Below are positions 8,253-16,674 of a stretch of DNA of 64,000 nucleotides, in pieces (position 1 is the first letter of the stretch; every line of letters starts with the position of its first letter). The position numbers and the translations under genes are program-made. Source of the stretch: Pseudosulfitobacter sp. DSM 107133 (GTDB taxonomy: Bacteria; Pseudomonadota; Alphaproteobacteria; Rhodobacterales; Rhodobacteraceae); the NCBI RefSeq assembly GCF_022788695.1, contig NZ_CP085154.1:806001-870000 (forward strand), given 5' to 3'. A model generated the notes under the pieces. That model saw only the letters and a program-made list of their open reading frames with translations, had not been told where the DNA came from and ran no database searches.

Positions 8253-9092
8253 ATGACAGTTTTCAAATCCCTGTGCGCGTCCGTCGCGCTGTTCGTGACG
8301 GCCCAGACAGCGCAGGCCGGATGCGGCACCGCGCCCGAAGCTTGCGAAATAGCCAATGGCAGCTATCACATCACCCTGCCGGATGGCCCGCCCAAAGGGG
8401 CGATCATGTTTCTGCACGGCTATGGTGGCAATGGCGCAGCCTCCTTGCGCCCCGGCGGATGGGCGGGCACCGCGCTGGCGCGCGGCTATGCTGTGATCGG
8501 CCCCGATGGCACCCCGATGCCGGGCCGCAATGGGCGCAACTGGTCATTCCATCCCGATTTTCCAAGAGACCGCGATGATGTCGCCTTTCTCAAGGCCGTG
8601 CGGGATGACGCTGCGGCCCGCTTTGATCTTGATCCTGCGCAGATGGTGCTGGGCGGCTTCTCGATCGGTGGATCAATGACCCACTACACCGCCTGCGCAG
8701 CGCCAGACGCCTTTGCCGCCTATCTGCCCGTTGCGGGTGCCTTTTGGCGGCCCCATCCCGAAACCTGCGCGGGGCCGGTGAAATTGCTGCACACCCATGG
8801 CTGGACCGACACCACCGTGCCGCTGGAGGGGCGGGTCATCGCGGGGCGGGACGTGAACGACCCCAATGCCTTTGTGCAGGGTGATGTGTTCTATGCAATG
8901 CAACTGTGGCGGCAGGTCAACGGTTGCGTGCAGCTGCGCGCCGACCGCTTTGTGACCAAGGGGCCGTTCCTGCGCCGCGCATGGGATCGCTGCGCCCCCG
9001 GCACCGCACTTGAATTCGCGCTGTTCACGGGTGGGCATCAGGTGCCGGACGGCTGGATCGACATGGCGCTGGACTGGCGTGAGGGGCTGTAG
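8253..9092 (+). CDS. Secreted alpha/beta hydrolase, LpqC / PHB-depolymerase-like esterase
   Basis: 279 residues from the ATG at 8253, where a clear signal peptide begins (LFVTAQTAQA|G). An in-frame upstream start would place 49 extra residues inside the rhodanese gene. The catalytic elements are visible: oxyanion loop HGYGGN, nucleophile elbow GFSIGGS with Ser137, Asp186 in the WTDTTVP loop and His262 in GGHQVPDGW. This matches the LpqC family of secreted esterases related to poly(3-hydroxybutyrate) depolymerases and feruloyl esterases. The true substrate is not predictable from sequence. Confidence 0.82.
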   Translation: MTVFKSLCASVALFVTAQTAQAGCGTAPEACEIANGSYHITLPDGPPKGAIMFLHGYGGNGAASLRPGGWAGTALARGYAVIGPDGTPMPGRNGRNWSFHPDFPRDRDDVAFLKAVRDDAAARFDLDPAQMVLGGFSIGGSMTHYTACAAPDAFAAYLPVAGAFWRPHPETCAGPVKLLHTHGWTDTTVPLEGRVIAGRDVNDPNAFVQGDVFYAMQLWRQVNGCVQLRADRFVTKGPFLRRAWDRCAPGTALEFALFTGGHQVPDGWIDMALDWREGL

Positions 9093-9240
9093 GGAAGGCA
9101 TCGGGGTACGGTTCAAGAGCGTCGCAATCGGCAGGGTTTTCTCTGGAACGCGGCGGCCACAGGCTAAAGACCAGAAATCAAGCGGCCTTTTCGGGCGTCT
9201 CGTTGCCCGCCTGCGGTTGGCGTTGACCTCTGTAGTGCGC

Positions 9241-11094
9241 TTACTCCGCCGCCAGCTTGCTGCCGCCTTCCAGATCGGCCCGCAGCGCCGCGCGCAGCAC
9301 CCGTGCGCGGCCCACAATCGCAGGCTCGTGCAGCGTCAGCGGGCTGTCCATGCGCAGCCCCGCAGGGGCGTGACGTGCAAGGTTCAGCGAGCTGAGCGCC
9401 GACAGCGGCACCGCCAGCAACAGGCTGGCCACGATCGGCACCAGCCACCAAGAAATCAGCCCCGCGATCAGCCCCACCGACAACAGCACGCCCAGCGTGG
9501 TCTCGACCCAATGGAACTTGATCAGGACCGAGAGCGGCTGGCGGGTGCCTTCACGGTTCTGCGGTGCCCAGGCTTCACGTCGCGTGAACAACGCACGCAG
9601 CACCGCTTTGGTTTGCTGGATCATCAGGATCGGGGCATAGGCCACCGACAGGGCCACTTCGGTCAGGAACGCGGTGCCAAAGGCGCGCTTGCCGCCGAAC
9701 ATCCGCACCGCGCCGGGGCGCATGGCGATGACCAGCGCTGATGTGATCTTGGGCGTCAGCAGCATTGCATACATGATCACCAGAAAGGCGACACTGTCGA
9801 TGTGGCTCATCTCGGGCGGCCACGACGGGAACAGCGGGTTCGCCTCGTTGAAATAGCGGATCACGTTGGTTTCCGCGTCCTTGCCCAACAGGGTCCAGAA
9901 CACCAGCAGCACGAACCACGCAGGGCTCATCAGATAGGCCATCGCGCCCTGGAACAGGTGAAAGCGGCTGACCGGATGCAGCCCCTTGGTGCCCAGCAAG
10001 CGCAGGTGTTGCAGGTTGCCACGGCACCAGCGGCGGTCGCGCAGGACATAATCGACCAGCGTGCCGGGTGTTTCTTCGAAACTGCCCGCGACACGCGGCA
10101 GGAATTTCACGGTCCAGCCTGCACGGCGCAGCAGCGACGCTTCGACAAAGTCATGGCTCAGGATCAGATCGCGCCCGCCACGGATGTGCGGCAGACCTGC
10201 GGCGCTGGCAAAGGCGCGCACGCGGATGATCGCATTGTGCCCCCAATAGTTGCCTTCGGCGCGGGCCCAACGTGCCAGCCCTTCGGCCAGCAACCAGCCA
10301 TAGGCCATGTTGGAAAATTGCTGGATGCGGGCGAAAACCGTCTCGGCTCCGATCAGCTGCGGAAAGCTCTGGATCAGCCCGGCCTGTGGATCGGCGGCCA
10401 TTTCGTCGGACAGGCGCACGATGGCGCGGCCTGTCATCAGGCTGTCGGCATCCAGCACCAGCATAGCGTCATATGCCGCGCCCCAACCGGTGATCCAGTC
10501 GGCCAGATTGCCCACCTTTTTGTCCACGTTCTGCGCGCGGCGGCGGTAATAGACCGACATGCCCGCAGGCACCCCACGGCGCAGCGCTTCGAAAGCCTGC
10601 ACTTCGCGCTGGGCAATCTCGGGGTTCTGGGTGTCGCTGAGGATGAACAGGGAATAGCGGTGCATCGGGTCACGCCCGGCCACGTCGTTCAGCATCGCGG
10701 CTGCATTGCCGAACACATCCCAGGTGACTTCGTTATAGACCGGCACCAGCAGGGCCACGTCCAGCGGCGCGCCGCGCCGCGCAGGCACCCGCGCCTCGAA
10801 CCGGCCGACCAGCGCCACACCAACCGTGCTGACTGCAAGGGCAACCCAGACAAAGGTCATCCCGATCATCGCCAGAAGCGCCCATTCGACAAAGCTCATT
10901 CCGGCCTGTTGCAAGACCCCGTGCAAGCCCCACAACAGCAGGCCGGTGATGACAAGCGCAGGGGCAAAGACCGCCAGACGCCAGCCAAAACCGTCCTGCG
11001 CACCGCGCGGTGCGCCGGGGGCGCGGTGCAGGTCCTGTTCGGGCATGGCCAGCGGCGCACGCGGGGGCATATAGGTCAGATCGGTCTTGGTCAT
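9241..11094 (-). CDS. opgH: Glucans biosynthesis glucosyltransferase H
   Basis: 617 residues from the ATG at 11094, whose ATGA overlaps the opgG stop. It is an inner-membrane family 2 glucosyltransferase with hydrophobic segments at about 45-95 and in the C-terminal third. The DADS motif near residue 215, the preceding RRAQNVDKKVGNLADW and the acceptor-side DRRWCRGN are characteristic of OpgH/MdoH. It polymerises the beta-1,2-glucan backbone of osmoregulated periplasmic glucans from UDP-glucose. It is the last gene of the opgC-opgG-opgH operon. Confidence 0.93.
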   Translation of the reverse strand: MTKTDLTYMPPRAPLAMPEQDLHRAPGAPRGAQDGFGWRLAVFAPALVITGLLLWGLHGVLQQAGMSFVEWALLAMIGMTFVWVALAVSTVGVALVGRFEARVPARRGAPLDVALLVPVYNEVTWDVFGNAAAMLNDVAGRDPMHRYSLFILSDTQNPEIAQREVQAFEALRRGVPAGMSVYYRRRAQNVDKKVGNLADWITGWGAAYDAMLVLDADSLMTGRAIVRLSDEMAADPQAGLIQSFPQLIGAETVFARIQQFSNMAYGWLLAEGLARWARAEGNYWGHNAIIRVRAFASAAGLPHIRGGRDLILSHDFVEASLLRRAGWTVKFLPRVAGSFEETPGTLVDYVLRDRRWCRGNLQHLRLLGTKGLHPVSRFHLFQGAMAYLMSPAWFVLLVFWTLLGKDAETNVIRYFNEANPLFPSWPPEMSHIDSVAFLVIMYAMLLTPKITSALVIAMRPGAVRMFGGKRAFGTAFLTEVALSVAYAPILMIQQTKAVLRALFTRREAWAPQNREGTRQPLSVLIKFHWVETTLGVLLSVGLIAGLISWWLVPIVASLLLAVPLSALSSLNLARHAPAGLRMDSPLTLHEPAIVGRARVLRAALRADLEGGSKLAAE

Positions 11095-12620
11095 GTGGTG
11101 GTCCAACGGTAAAGCCAAAGCTCGGTCAGGGCCGCGTCGCCCAGCCGCAATTGCACCCGAAACTCGGCCAGCTTGGCCTCTTCGGGCATAAAGGTGAAGG
11201 CCAGGCGCAGCCCGCCCGTGGCCGGATTGCGCTGCAAGATGCCCTCGGTAACAGTGCCTGCGCTGGTCGTCACAACCTTGGTGATCGTATCAAGGTCTTC
11301 GGGCATGTGGTCATTCGGCGCAAAGTCGATGGCGAAGACGCGACCGCCTTCGGGACGCGCACCGGCGGCGGTGTTGATCACGCGCATCGGCTCGGCTTCG
11401 GATGTCGGCGCAGGGTCGGCCCCCCAATCCAGCTGATAGGTCATCTGGTATTCGCTGCCTGCCGGGATCGCCTCGGCGGGCCGCCAATAGGCGACGATAT
11501 TGTCATAGACCTCAAGATCGGCGGGAATTTCGACCAACGCGACCGCCCCTTTTCCCCAGCCTTCGCCGGGGGTGACCCACAGGCTGGGGCGGTTGTGGTA
11601 ATGCGCCTCAAGATCGTTGTAATCTTCCAGCGCGCGCTTGCGCTGCATCAGGCCGAAGCCCTTGGGGTTCACATCGACAAAGGAGCTGATCTGCAAGGTT
11701 TTCGGATTGGCCAGCGGCCGCCAGATCATCTCTCCGCCGCCGTTGTGGATCAACAGCCCGTCGCTGTCATGCACCGCAGGGCGGAAATCGTCAAAGCGCT
11801 GGCGGTTGGTGTCGTCGAACAGAAACATCGAGGTCAAAGGCGCAATGCCGATGTGGCGCAGCTCGGTCCGCGCGAACAGATGCGCGCTGACGTGCATGTG
11901 CAGCACCTCGCCGGGTGTGATGTGGAATGTATACGCACCGGTCACCGAGGGGCTGTCCAGCAGGGCATGCACCACAATCGTATCGTCGCCATGGGTGGGG
12001 CGTTCCAGCCACAGGCCGATAAAGTCGGGAAACTCCTCGCCCTCGGGGTCGCCGGTTTTGATGGCCAGCCCGCGCGCGGAAAGGCCATAGCTTTCGCCCG
12101 CGCCGATGCCACGGAAATAGCTGGCGCCCTGAAACACCGCGTATTCTTCGAAAATGCGCGGTTTGTGCAATTCGGCGCGCAGCCGAAGCCCGCTGTAGCC
12201 CAGGGTATCGTCAATTTCGACGTCGGGAAATTTGTCGGTTTTGTCAAAGACGTCCATGTCGAACAGCAGCGGACGGGCAATGCCGTCTTCAACTTCGAAC
12301 ATGGCCACGGCTTGCGGAAAATACAGACCCGGCGGGAACACATCGACACGTTGCGGAGCGTCGGTGCCCTCCCACAGCGCGTTGCGCGAATCGAACCAGA
12401 TCTTGCGATACTGGTCATAGGTCAGATCGCGCCAGCTTTTGGGTATCTTCGGGCGTGGTGTATAGCTTTCAGCAGCCATTTCACGGGCGCGCTGGATCAG
12501 GCTGCGGGCGTCAAAGCGCGCAGGTGCGCCGACTTGCAGGCCGGGTTCGTCCGCCCAGCCAAGGGTGGGGGTCGCAGCGGCAAAAGCCGCGATAGATGCC
12601 AGAAGTTCTCGCCGCAACAT
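11091..12620 (-). CDS. opgG: Periplasmic glucans biosynthesis protein G
   Basis: 509 residues from the ATG at 12620, overlapping the opgC stop by one base (TAATG). The N-terminal RRELLASIAAFAAATPTLGWA is a signal peptide with a twin-arginine look. The rest matches OpgG/MdoG: conserved segments include PRPKIPKSWRDLTYDQYRKI near the start of the mature protein and RPSLWVTPGEGWGKGAV in the middle. It acts in the periplasm together with OpgH, introducing branches or releasing the glucan chain. ATGA coupling to opgH downstream keeps the two in step. Confidence 0.92.
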   Translation of the reverse strand: MLRRELLASIAAFAAATPTLGWADEPGLQVGAPARFDARSLIQRAREMAAESYTPRPKIPKSWRDLTYDQYRKIWFDSRNALWEGTDAPQRVDVFPPGLYFPQAVAMFEVEDGIARPLLFDMDVFDKTDKFPDVEIDDTLGYSGLRLRAELHKPRIFEEYAVFQGASYFRGIGAGESYGLSARGLAIKTGDPEGEEFPDFIGLWLERPTHGDDTIVVHALLDSPSVTGAYTFHITPGEVLHMHVSAHLFARTELRHIGIAPLTSMFLFDDTNRQRFDDFRPAVHDSDGLLIHNGGGEMIWRPLANPKTLQISSFVDVNPKGFGLMQRKRALEDYNDLEAHYHNRPSLWVTPGEGWGKGAVALVEIPADLEVYDNIVAYWRPAEAIPAGSEYQMTYQLDWGADPAPTSEAEPMRVINTAAGARPEGGRVFAIDFAPNDHMPEDLDTITKVVTTSAGTVTEGILQRNPATGGLRLAFTFMPEEAKLAEFRVQLRLGDAALTELWLYRWTTT

Positions 12621-13906
12621 TAGACAGCCTCTTTCTTCCATGGCTGGCCTTTGAACCAGCCAGCGCCGTAAGCGGTGGCAACCAGCACCGCGCCTCCGGC
12701 CAGATTGATCAAAAGAACCGGCAGGATCTGGTGATCGGTCACGTCCATGCCAAAGCCCATAAGGCGCGCGGTGAACATGCTGACCACGAATACCGCCAGT
12801 GATTGCTGCCCGACCTTCAGGATGATCGTCACCAATACGCCCCAGCCCCGCGCCAGCGCACCGGTGCCGGAAGCCAGCAGCCGGTTGCCCTTGTCACCCG
12901 CAATGACCCAGCCCAGATAGGCCAGCGCCAGAAAATGCAGATAGCGCAGCGGGGCAAAAGACGACTTGTCGAACCACGCTGCATGCGCAGTGCGCCAGTC
13001 TGCCGCCCACTCCAACCCGAACACGCGCACGCCGATGTTTGACAAGGGCACATTGCCCAGCACGATCACAGCGGCCAGGATCATCAACGGCATGGACACC
13101 GGCGGCTTGGGCAGCCAGCCGCGCATAAAGGCAAAGCCGGTAAAAAAGAGCAGCTGCCAGGCAAAGGGGTTGAAAAACCAGTTCCGCTCGGTCCACGGCT
13201 CTGCCGGCAAAGTCAAATGCCATGCACCAAGTCCCACCGATTGCATCAACGTCTCCTGTGCCAAAAGCCACACGCAAAGCACGAACGCTGCAACTGCGAA
13301 AAGGTTCACACGCACCAGTAACATTATGACCGGCATGAACAGCAAGACGACCATATACATTGGTAAAATGTCAAAGTAATTAGGCACATAGCGCAGCGTC
13401 ATGAAGCTGAGAAAAATATCGGGATTTGCCCATTTCTCGCTTTCGACAAAGACAGGCCACAGGTTCAGCTGCCCCCAATAGTTCATTCCGGTGATGTCCA
13501 GATTGGTCAGCCAGACGGTCAGCGCGATGGTTGCGCAAAACAGTCCGACATGGGCCCAATAGACTTGCCAGACCCGAAACAGCACCCGCGAACTGCCCAA
13601 GCGCCAGCCGACACGGTCAAACCCGCCACCAAAGGCGATGGCGCTGGCCATGCCCGAGCAGAACACGAAAATCTCTGTTGCATCGGAAAAGCCCCAGCGT
13701 GCGGGGATCCAGCTGGCCAGAAAGTTGCCGGGCGTGTGGGCGATCAGGATGATGAACATCGCGATACCGCGAAAGAAATCAAGACGCAGATCACGCACGC
13801 GCGCAGGCTTGGAAGCGGCTACGGATTGCGTGCCGGATGGGGCGGCTGTCAAGGAGCTATTGCGGGTCTTGAACATAGGGGCGGGTGAGGTCTCGGAATA
13901 GGTCAT
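12620..13906 (-). CDS. opgC: OpgC-type glucan succinyltransferase (membrane acyltransferase)
   Basis: 428 residues with about ten membrane segments. The N-terminal motif RDLRLDFFRGIAMFIILIAH with the catalytic-type His is characteristic of the OpgC domain, described in Rhodobacter sphaeroides as the enzyme that succinylates periplasmic glucans. It leads the opgC-opgG-opgH operon; the next gene starts within its stop codon. A soluble, low-complexity N-terminal ~35 residues precedes the domain, so a shorter start at a downstream Met is possible. Confidence 0.88.
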   Translation of the reverse strand: MTYSETSPAPMFKTRNSSLTAAPSGTQSVAASKPARVRDLRLDFFRGIAMFIILIAHTPGNFLASWIPARWGFSDATEIFVFCSGMASAIAFGGGFDRVGWRLGSSRVLFRVWQVYWAHVGLFCATIALTVWLTNLDITGMNYWGQLNLWPVFVESEKWANPDIFLSFMTLRYVPNYFDILPMYMVVLLFMPVIMLLVRVNLFAVAAFVLCVWLLAQETLMQSVGLGAWHLTLPAEPWTERNWFFNPFAWQLLFFTGFAFMRGWLPKPPVSMPLMILAAVIVLGNVPLSNIGVRVFGLEWAADWRTAHAAWFDKSSFAPLRYLHFLALAYLGWVIAGDKGNRLLASGTGALARGWGVLVTIILKVGQQSLAVFVVSMFTARLMGFGMDVTDHQILPVLLINLAGGAVLVATAYGAGWFKGQPWKKEAV

Positions 13907-13953
13907 CCGCGCCTCTTAATCTGCATCGTGACAGTTGTCTTCATTGACTTTTC

Positions 13954-15300
13954 TCATTGGGCGGCAATACGCCGTGCGCGGGAAATCGACGCCGCGCGGG
14001 TCTGGGCAAACCGGTCTTCGTGACCGCCCCGCTTGGCCGTCCGCTGCGCCAGAATCTGGGCTGTACGCTCAACCCGACCGGCGCGCAATCCGGCATCTAT
14101 CGTCATACGTTCAAAGACATCGCGCTGGGCATGGCTGCCACCGATCGACTGCATCGACGAGCGTGCAGCGGCAAGGTTTTGAAAGGCCTGATCCCAACGC
14201 CCTTCGGCAAAGGCATTGAGCCCCGCGATTGCGGCAAGTCCGGGCTCGGCAATGCGCTGGGCCACTTCACCGTGGCGGATCGAATCGCGTGCAAAGCGGG
14301 CGCACATCGCATCGGCGGCCGCGCCGTTCTGTGCACCCGACAACGCCAGCATGTAATGGAGGTCGGCAAAAACCAGACAGCCGTCCTCGACCCGTGCCTC
14401 GGAAAAGGCGGCCAGCTCCTCCCATCGCGGGCCAACGTCCAAACCGTCAAGTTCCAGCCGCATTAACAGCGACGTGGCATTGGCGATATCGCGGTAGTCA
14501 TCGGTCTTGTCGGCGCGAATCTGGCTGTCGTACAGCGCCAGCGCCACATCCATTTCGCCGCGGTCCATATGCAGCAGCGCCTTGTGCCACCAGACATGGT
14601 AGCGAAAGTTGTTACAGTGATCCCATGCGGCCTTGTGATCTTCGATCAAGGCGATGCCTGCGTCGGGGCGCGCTGTCATGTCAAAAACATGGGCCACCGC
14701 GTGCAGGCCCCATGCATCGTCGGGCGCATGGGCCAACCCTTGCAGGCCGGCGCGTTTGGCGGCGGCGTAATCGCCGGTTTCCTCCAGCGTAAAGGCATGA
14801 CAGCCCAGCAGATAGCCGCGCATGGGATGGTCGCGGTGTGCATCCATCACCGCCTCGACCGAGGCGCGCATCCCGGCAGCATCGCCCAGCACGAAGCGGA
14901 TGGCGTGGCTGACCTTGGCCGACAGCGTGTCGCGCGGTTGCAGGCGCAACGCGGCCTCCATTGCCGCCACCGCGCCCGATGGCCGCCCTTGCAGCCATTC
15001 GCCCAACGCCTGAACCCACAGCTTTTCGCGCGGTGCAGCGCCCGCGCGGGCGGCGGCAGCGCGCGCCGCCTTGTGCGCATCCTGCGCCACGGCCACCAGT
15101 TCGGCACGCCCCATCATCAGCGAAAACAGCCCGCGTGCGGCGTGCCCCATGGCGAAATCAGGAGCGCCTTCCAGCACCTTGCCCAAATGCACAGGTGTCT
15201 GTGTGCCGTGCGACAGAAAGCCGGAGATAACGCCGTTCCAGTGGTCCACCAGAACCGGATCGTTCAGGGAAACAGGGCTGTCGCATATGTCGTTGCGCAT
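13954..15300 (-). CDS. Tetratricopeptide protein, TTC38-like
   Basis: 448 residues, all alpha-helical and Ala-rich, with repeated helix pairs (for example GHAARGLFSLMMGRAE) and the HAVAHVFDMTARPDAG segment conserved in the tetratricopeptide repeat protein 38 family. The ATG at 15300 follows an AAAGG ribosome-binding site; a GTG nine bases earlier is the alternative. No signal peptide is seen, so it is cytoplasmic. Function is unknown in bacteria, and the homologous human TTC38 is also uncharacterised. A perfect inverted repeat sits 20 bases upstream of the start. Confidence 0.75.
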   Translation of the reverse strand: MRNDICDSPVSLNDPVLVDHWNGVISGFLSHGTQTPVHLGKVLEGAPDFAMGHAARGLFSLMMGRAELVAVAQDAHKAARAAAARAGAAPREKLWVQALGEWLQGRPSGAVAAMEAALRLQPRDTLSAKVSHAIRFVLGDAAGMRASVEAVMDAHRDHPMRGYLLGCHAFTLEETGDYAAAKRAGLQGLAHAPDDAWGLHAVAHVFDMTARPDAGIALIEDHKAAWDHCNNFRYHVWWHKALLHMDRGEMDVALALYDSQIRADKTDDYRDIANATSLLMRLELDGLDVGPRWEELAAFSEARVEDGCLVFADLHYMLALSGAQNGAAADAMCARFARDSIRHGEVAQRIAEPGLAAIAGLNAFAEGRWDQAFQNLAAARSSMQSIGGSHAQRDVFERMTIDAGLRAGRVERTAQILAQRTAKRGGHEDRFAQTRAASISRARRIAAQ

Positions 15301-15319
15301 GAAAGGCACCTTTGTTGTG

Positions 15320-15338
15320 GCACGGGACGATCCCGTGC
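15320..15338. promoter_or_regulatory. Perfect 8-bp inverted repeat upstream of the TPR gene
   Basis: GCACGGGA-CGA-TCCCGTGC, 20 bases before the start codon at 15300, in the likely 5' untranslated region. It could be a repressor operator or an RNA hairpin close to the ribosome-binding site. Confidence 0.5.
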
Positions 15339-15471
15339 GATGCCTCTAATTTACCCATGTATTGCGCAAAACGGGGGCGCTACACGCAGGTGTGACCGCG
15401 CCGCCGCCTTTCGTGAGAACACAGGCCGTTTTTGCAACAAATCCGGTGAAAACGGCACAACATGCGTGCAA

Positions 15472-16674
15472 CTACGGCTTGGGGCGGGGTGGTGTCTCCA
15501 GCATTTGTAACACTGCGGCGGTGTCCTGGCCAAAGGACGGCGGCGCGTGGCGATAGCTGACCGGCGTGGCCGACAGTTTCAGCGGATTGCCCAGCAAGCG
15601 CACATGGCCATCTGCCACGCCGTCACAGGGCACCGCGACCACAGCGCCCCGCGCCTGCGCCTGATCCGAGGTCAGCGCCTCGGCCACATTGTGGATCGGG
15701 CCAACAGGCACTTTGACCGCATGCAGACGGTTCATGACCTCTGCGCGGCTCAGAGTCTTGAGTGCCGGAGCCATCAGCGGCATCAGCGCCGCACGGTTTT
15801 CAATGCGATGCTGGTTGGTGTCAAAGCGTGGATCGTCGCTCAGCCCCGCCAGCCCCACCGCGTCGCAGAACCGAGCAAACTGCGCGTCATTGCCCACGGC
15901 CAGCAGCACATGGCCGTCGCTGCATTCAAAGGCGTCATAGGGCACGATGTTGGGGTGCGCATTGCCGCGCCGTTCGGGCACCTGGCCGCTGGTCAGAAAG
16001 TTGGTGCCCTCGTTCACCAGCCACGCCATTTGCGCATCCACAAGGCTCAGATCAATGTGCTGGCCCTCGCCGGTTTTGTCGCGGTGGCGCAGGGCGGCCA
16101 GAATGCCAATCGTCGCATACATGCCGCACATGACATCCGCGATGCCGACGCCCACCTTCATCGGTGCCCCGTCTGGCGCGCCGGTCAGCGACATGATCCC
16201 GCCATAGCCTTGCGCCATCAGGTCATAGCCCGGCTGGGCGCGGTTCGGCCCGGTCTGACCAAAGCCGCTGATTGAACAATAGACCAGTCCGGGGTGCTTT
16301 TGCAGCAACGTGGCGTGGTCCAGCCCGTATTTGACCAACCCGTCGGGCTTGTAGTTCTCAACCACCACATCGGCCCGCGCAGCCAGCTGGCGCACGGTCT
16401 GCTGGCCCGCCTCGGTGGACAGATCGACCGCAACCGACAGCTTGTTGCGATTGGCGGCCATGAAATAGGCGGACAGGTCCGTTGGCGCGCCATCCTCATC
16501 GCGGGCATAGTTCGGCCCCCATCCCCGTGTGTCATCCCCACCGGTCTTCGGGTTCTCGACCTTGATGACAGTGGCCCCCAAGTCACCCAGCATCTGGGTT
16601 GCCGTGGGACCGGCCAGAATGCGGCTCAGGTCGAGGACAAACAACCCGTCGAGCGCGCCCTTAGATTCGGCCAT
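15472..16674 (-). CDS. Class III CoA-transferase (CaiB/BaiF family)
   Basis: 400 residues, the normal length. The N-terminal LDLSRILAGPTATQMLGDLGATVIKVE and the catalytic region GIADVMCGMYA with Asp180, equivalent to Asp169 of formyl-CoA transferase, are present, together with the KTGEGQHIDLSL motif. It should transfer CoA between carboxylic acids; the acids are unknown. The gene starts inside the 3' end of an upstream ThDP enzyme gene (14-base overlap) with its own AAAGGAG site, so the two form an operon and presumably one pathway. Confidence 0.88.
   Translation of the reverse strand: MAESKGALDGLFVLDLSRILAGPTATQMLGDLGATVIKVENPKTGGDDTRGWGPNYARDEDGAPTDLSAYFMAANRNKLSVAVDLSTEAGQQTVRQLAARADVVVENYKPDGLVKYGLDHATLLQKHPGLVYCSISGFGQTGPNRAQPGYDLMAQGYGGIMSLTGAPDGAPMKVGVGIADVMCGMYATIGILAALRHRDKTGEGQHIDLSLVDAQMAWLVNEGTNFLTSGQVPERRGNAHPNIVPYDAFECSDGHVLLAVGNDAQFARFCDAVGLAGLSDDPRFDTNQHRIENRAALMPLMAPALKTLSRAEVMNRLHAVKVPVGPIHNVAEALTSDQAQARGAVVAVPCDGVADGHVRLLGNPLKLSATPVSYRHAPPSFGQDTAAVLQMLETPPRPKP

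Noticed and set aside
9802..11112. Long open frame on the plus strand (436 codons) opposite opgH
   Set aside because: It is antisense to a well-conserved glucosyltransferase, has low-complexity Gln/His/Arg composition and no ribosome-binding site; a GC-rich shadow frame.
11010..12623. 537-codon plus-strand frame opposite opgG
   Set aside because: Shadow of opgG: no recognisable domain and atypical composition, while the opposite strand carries a coupled operon gene.
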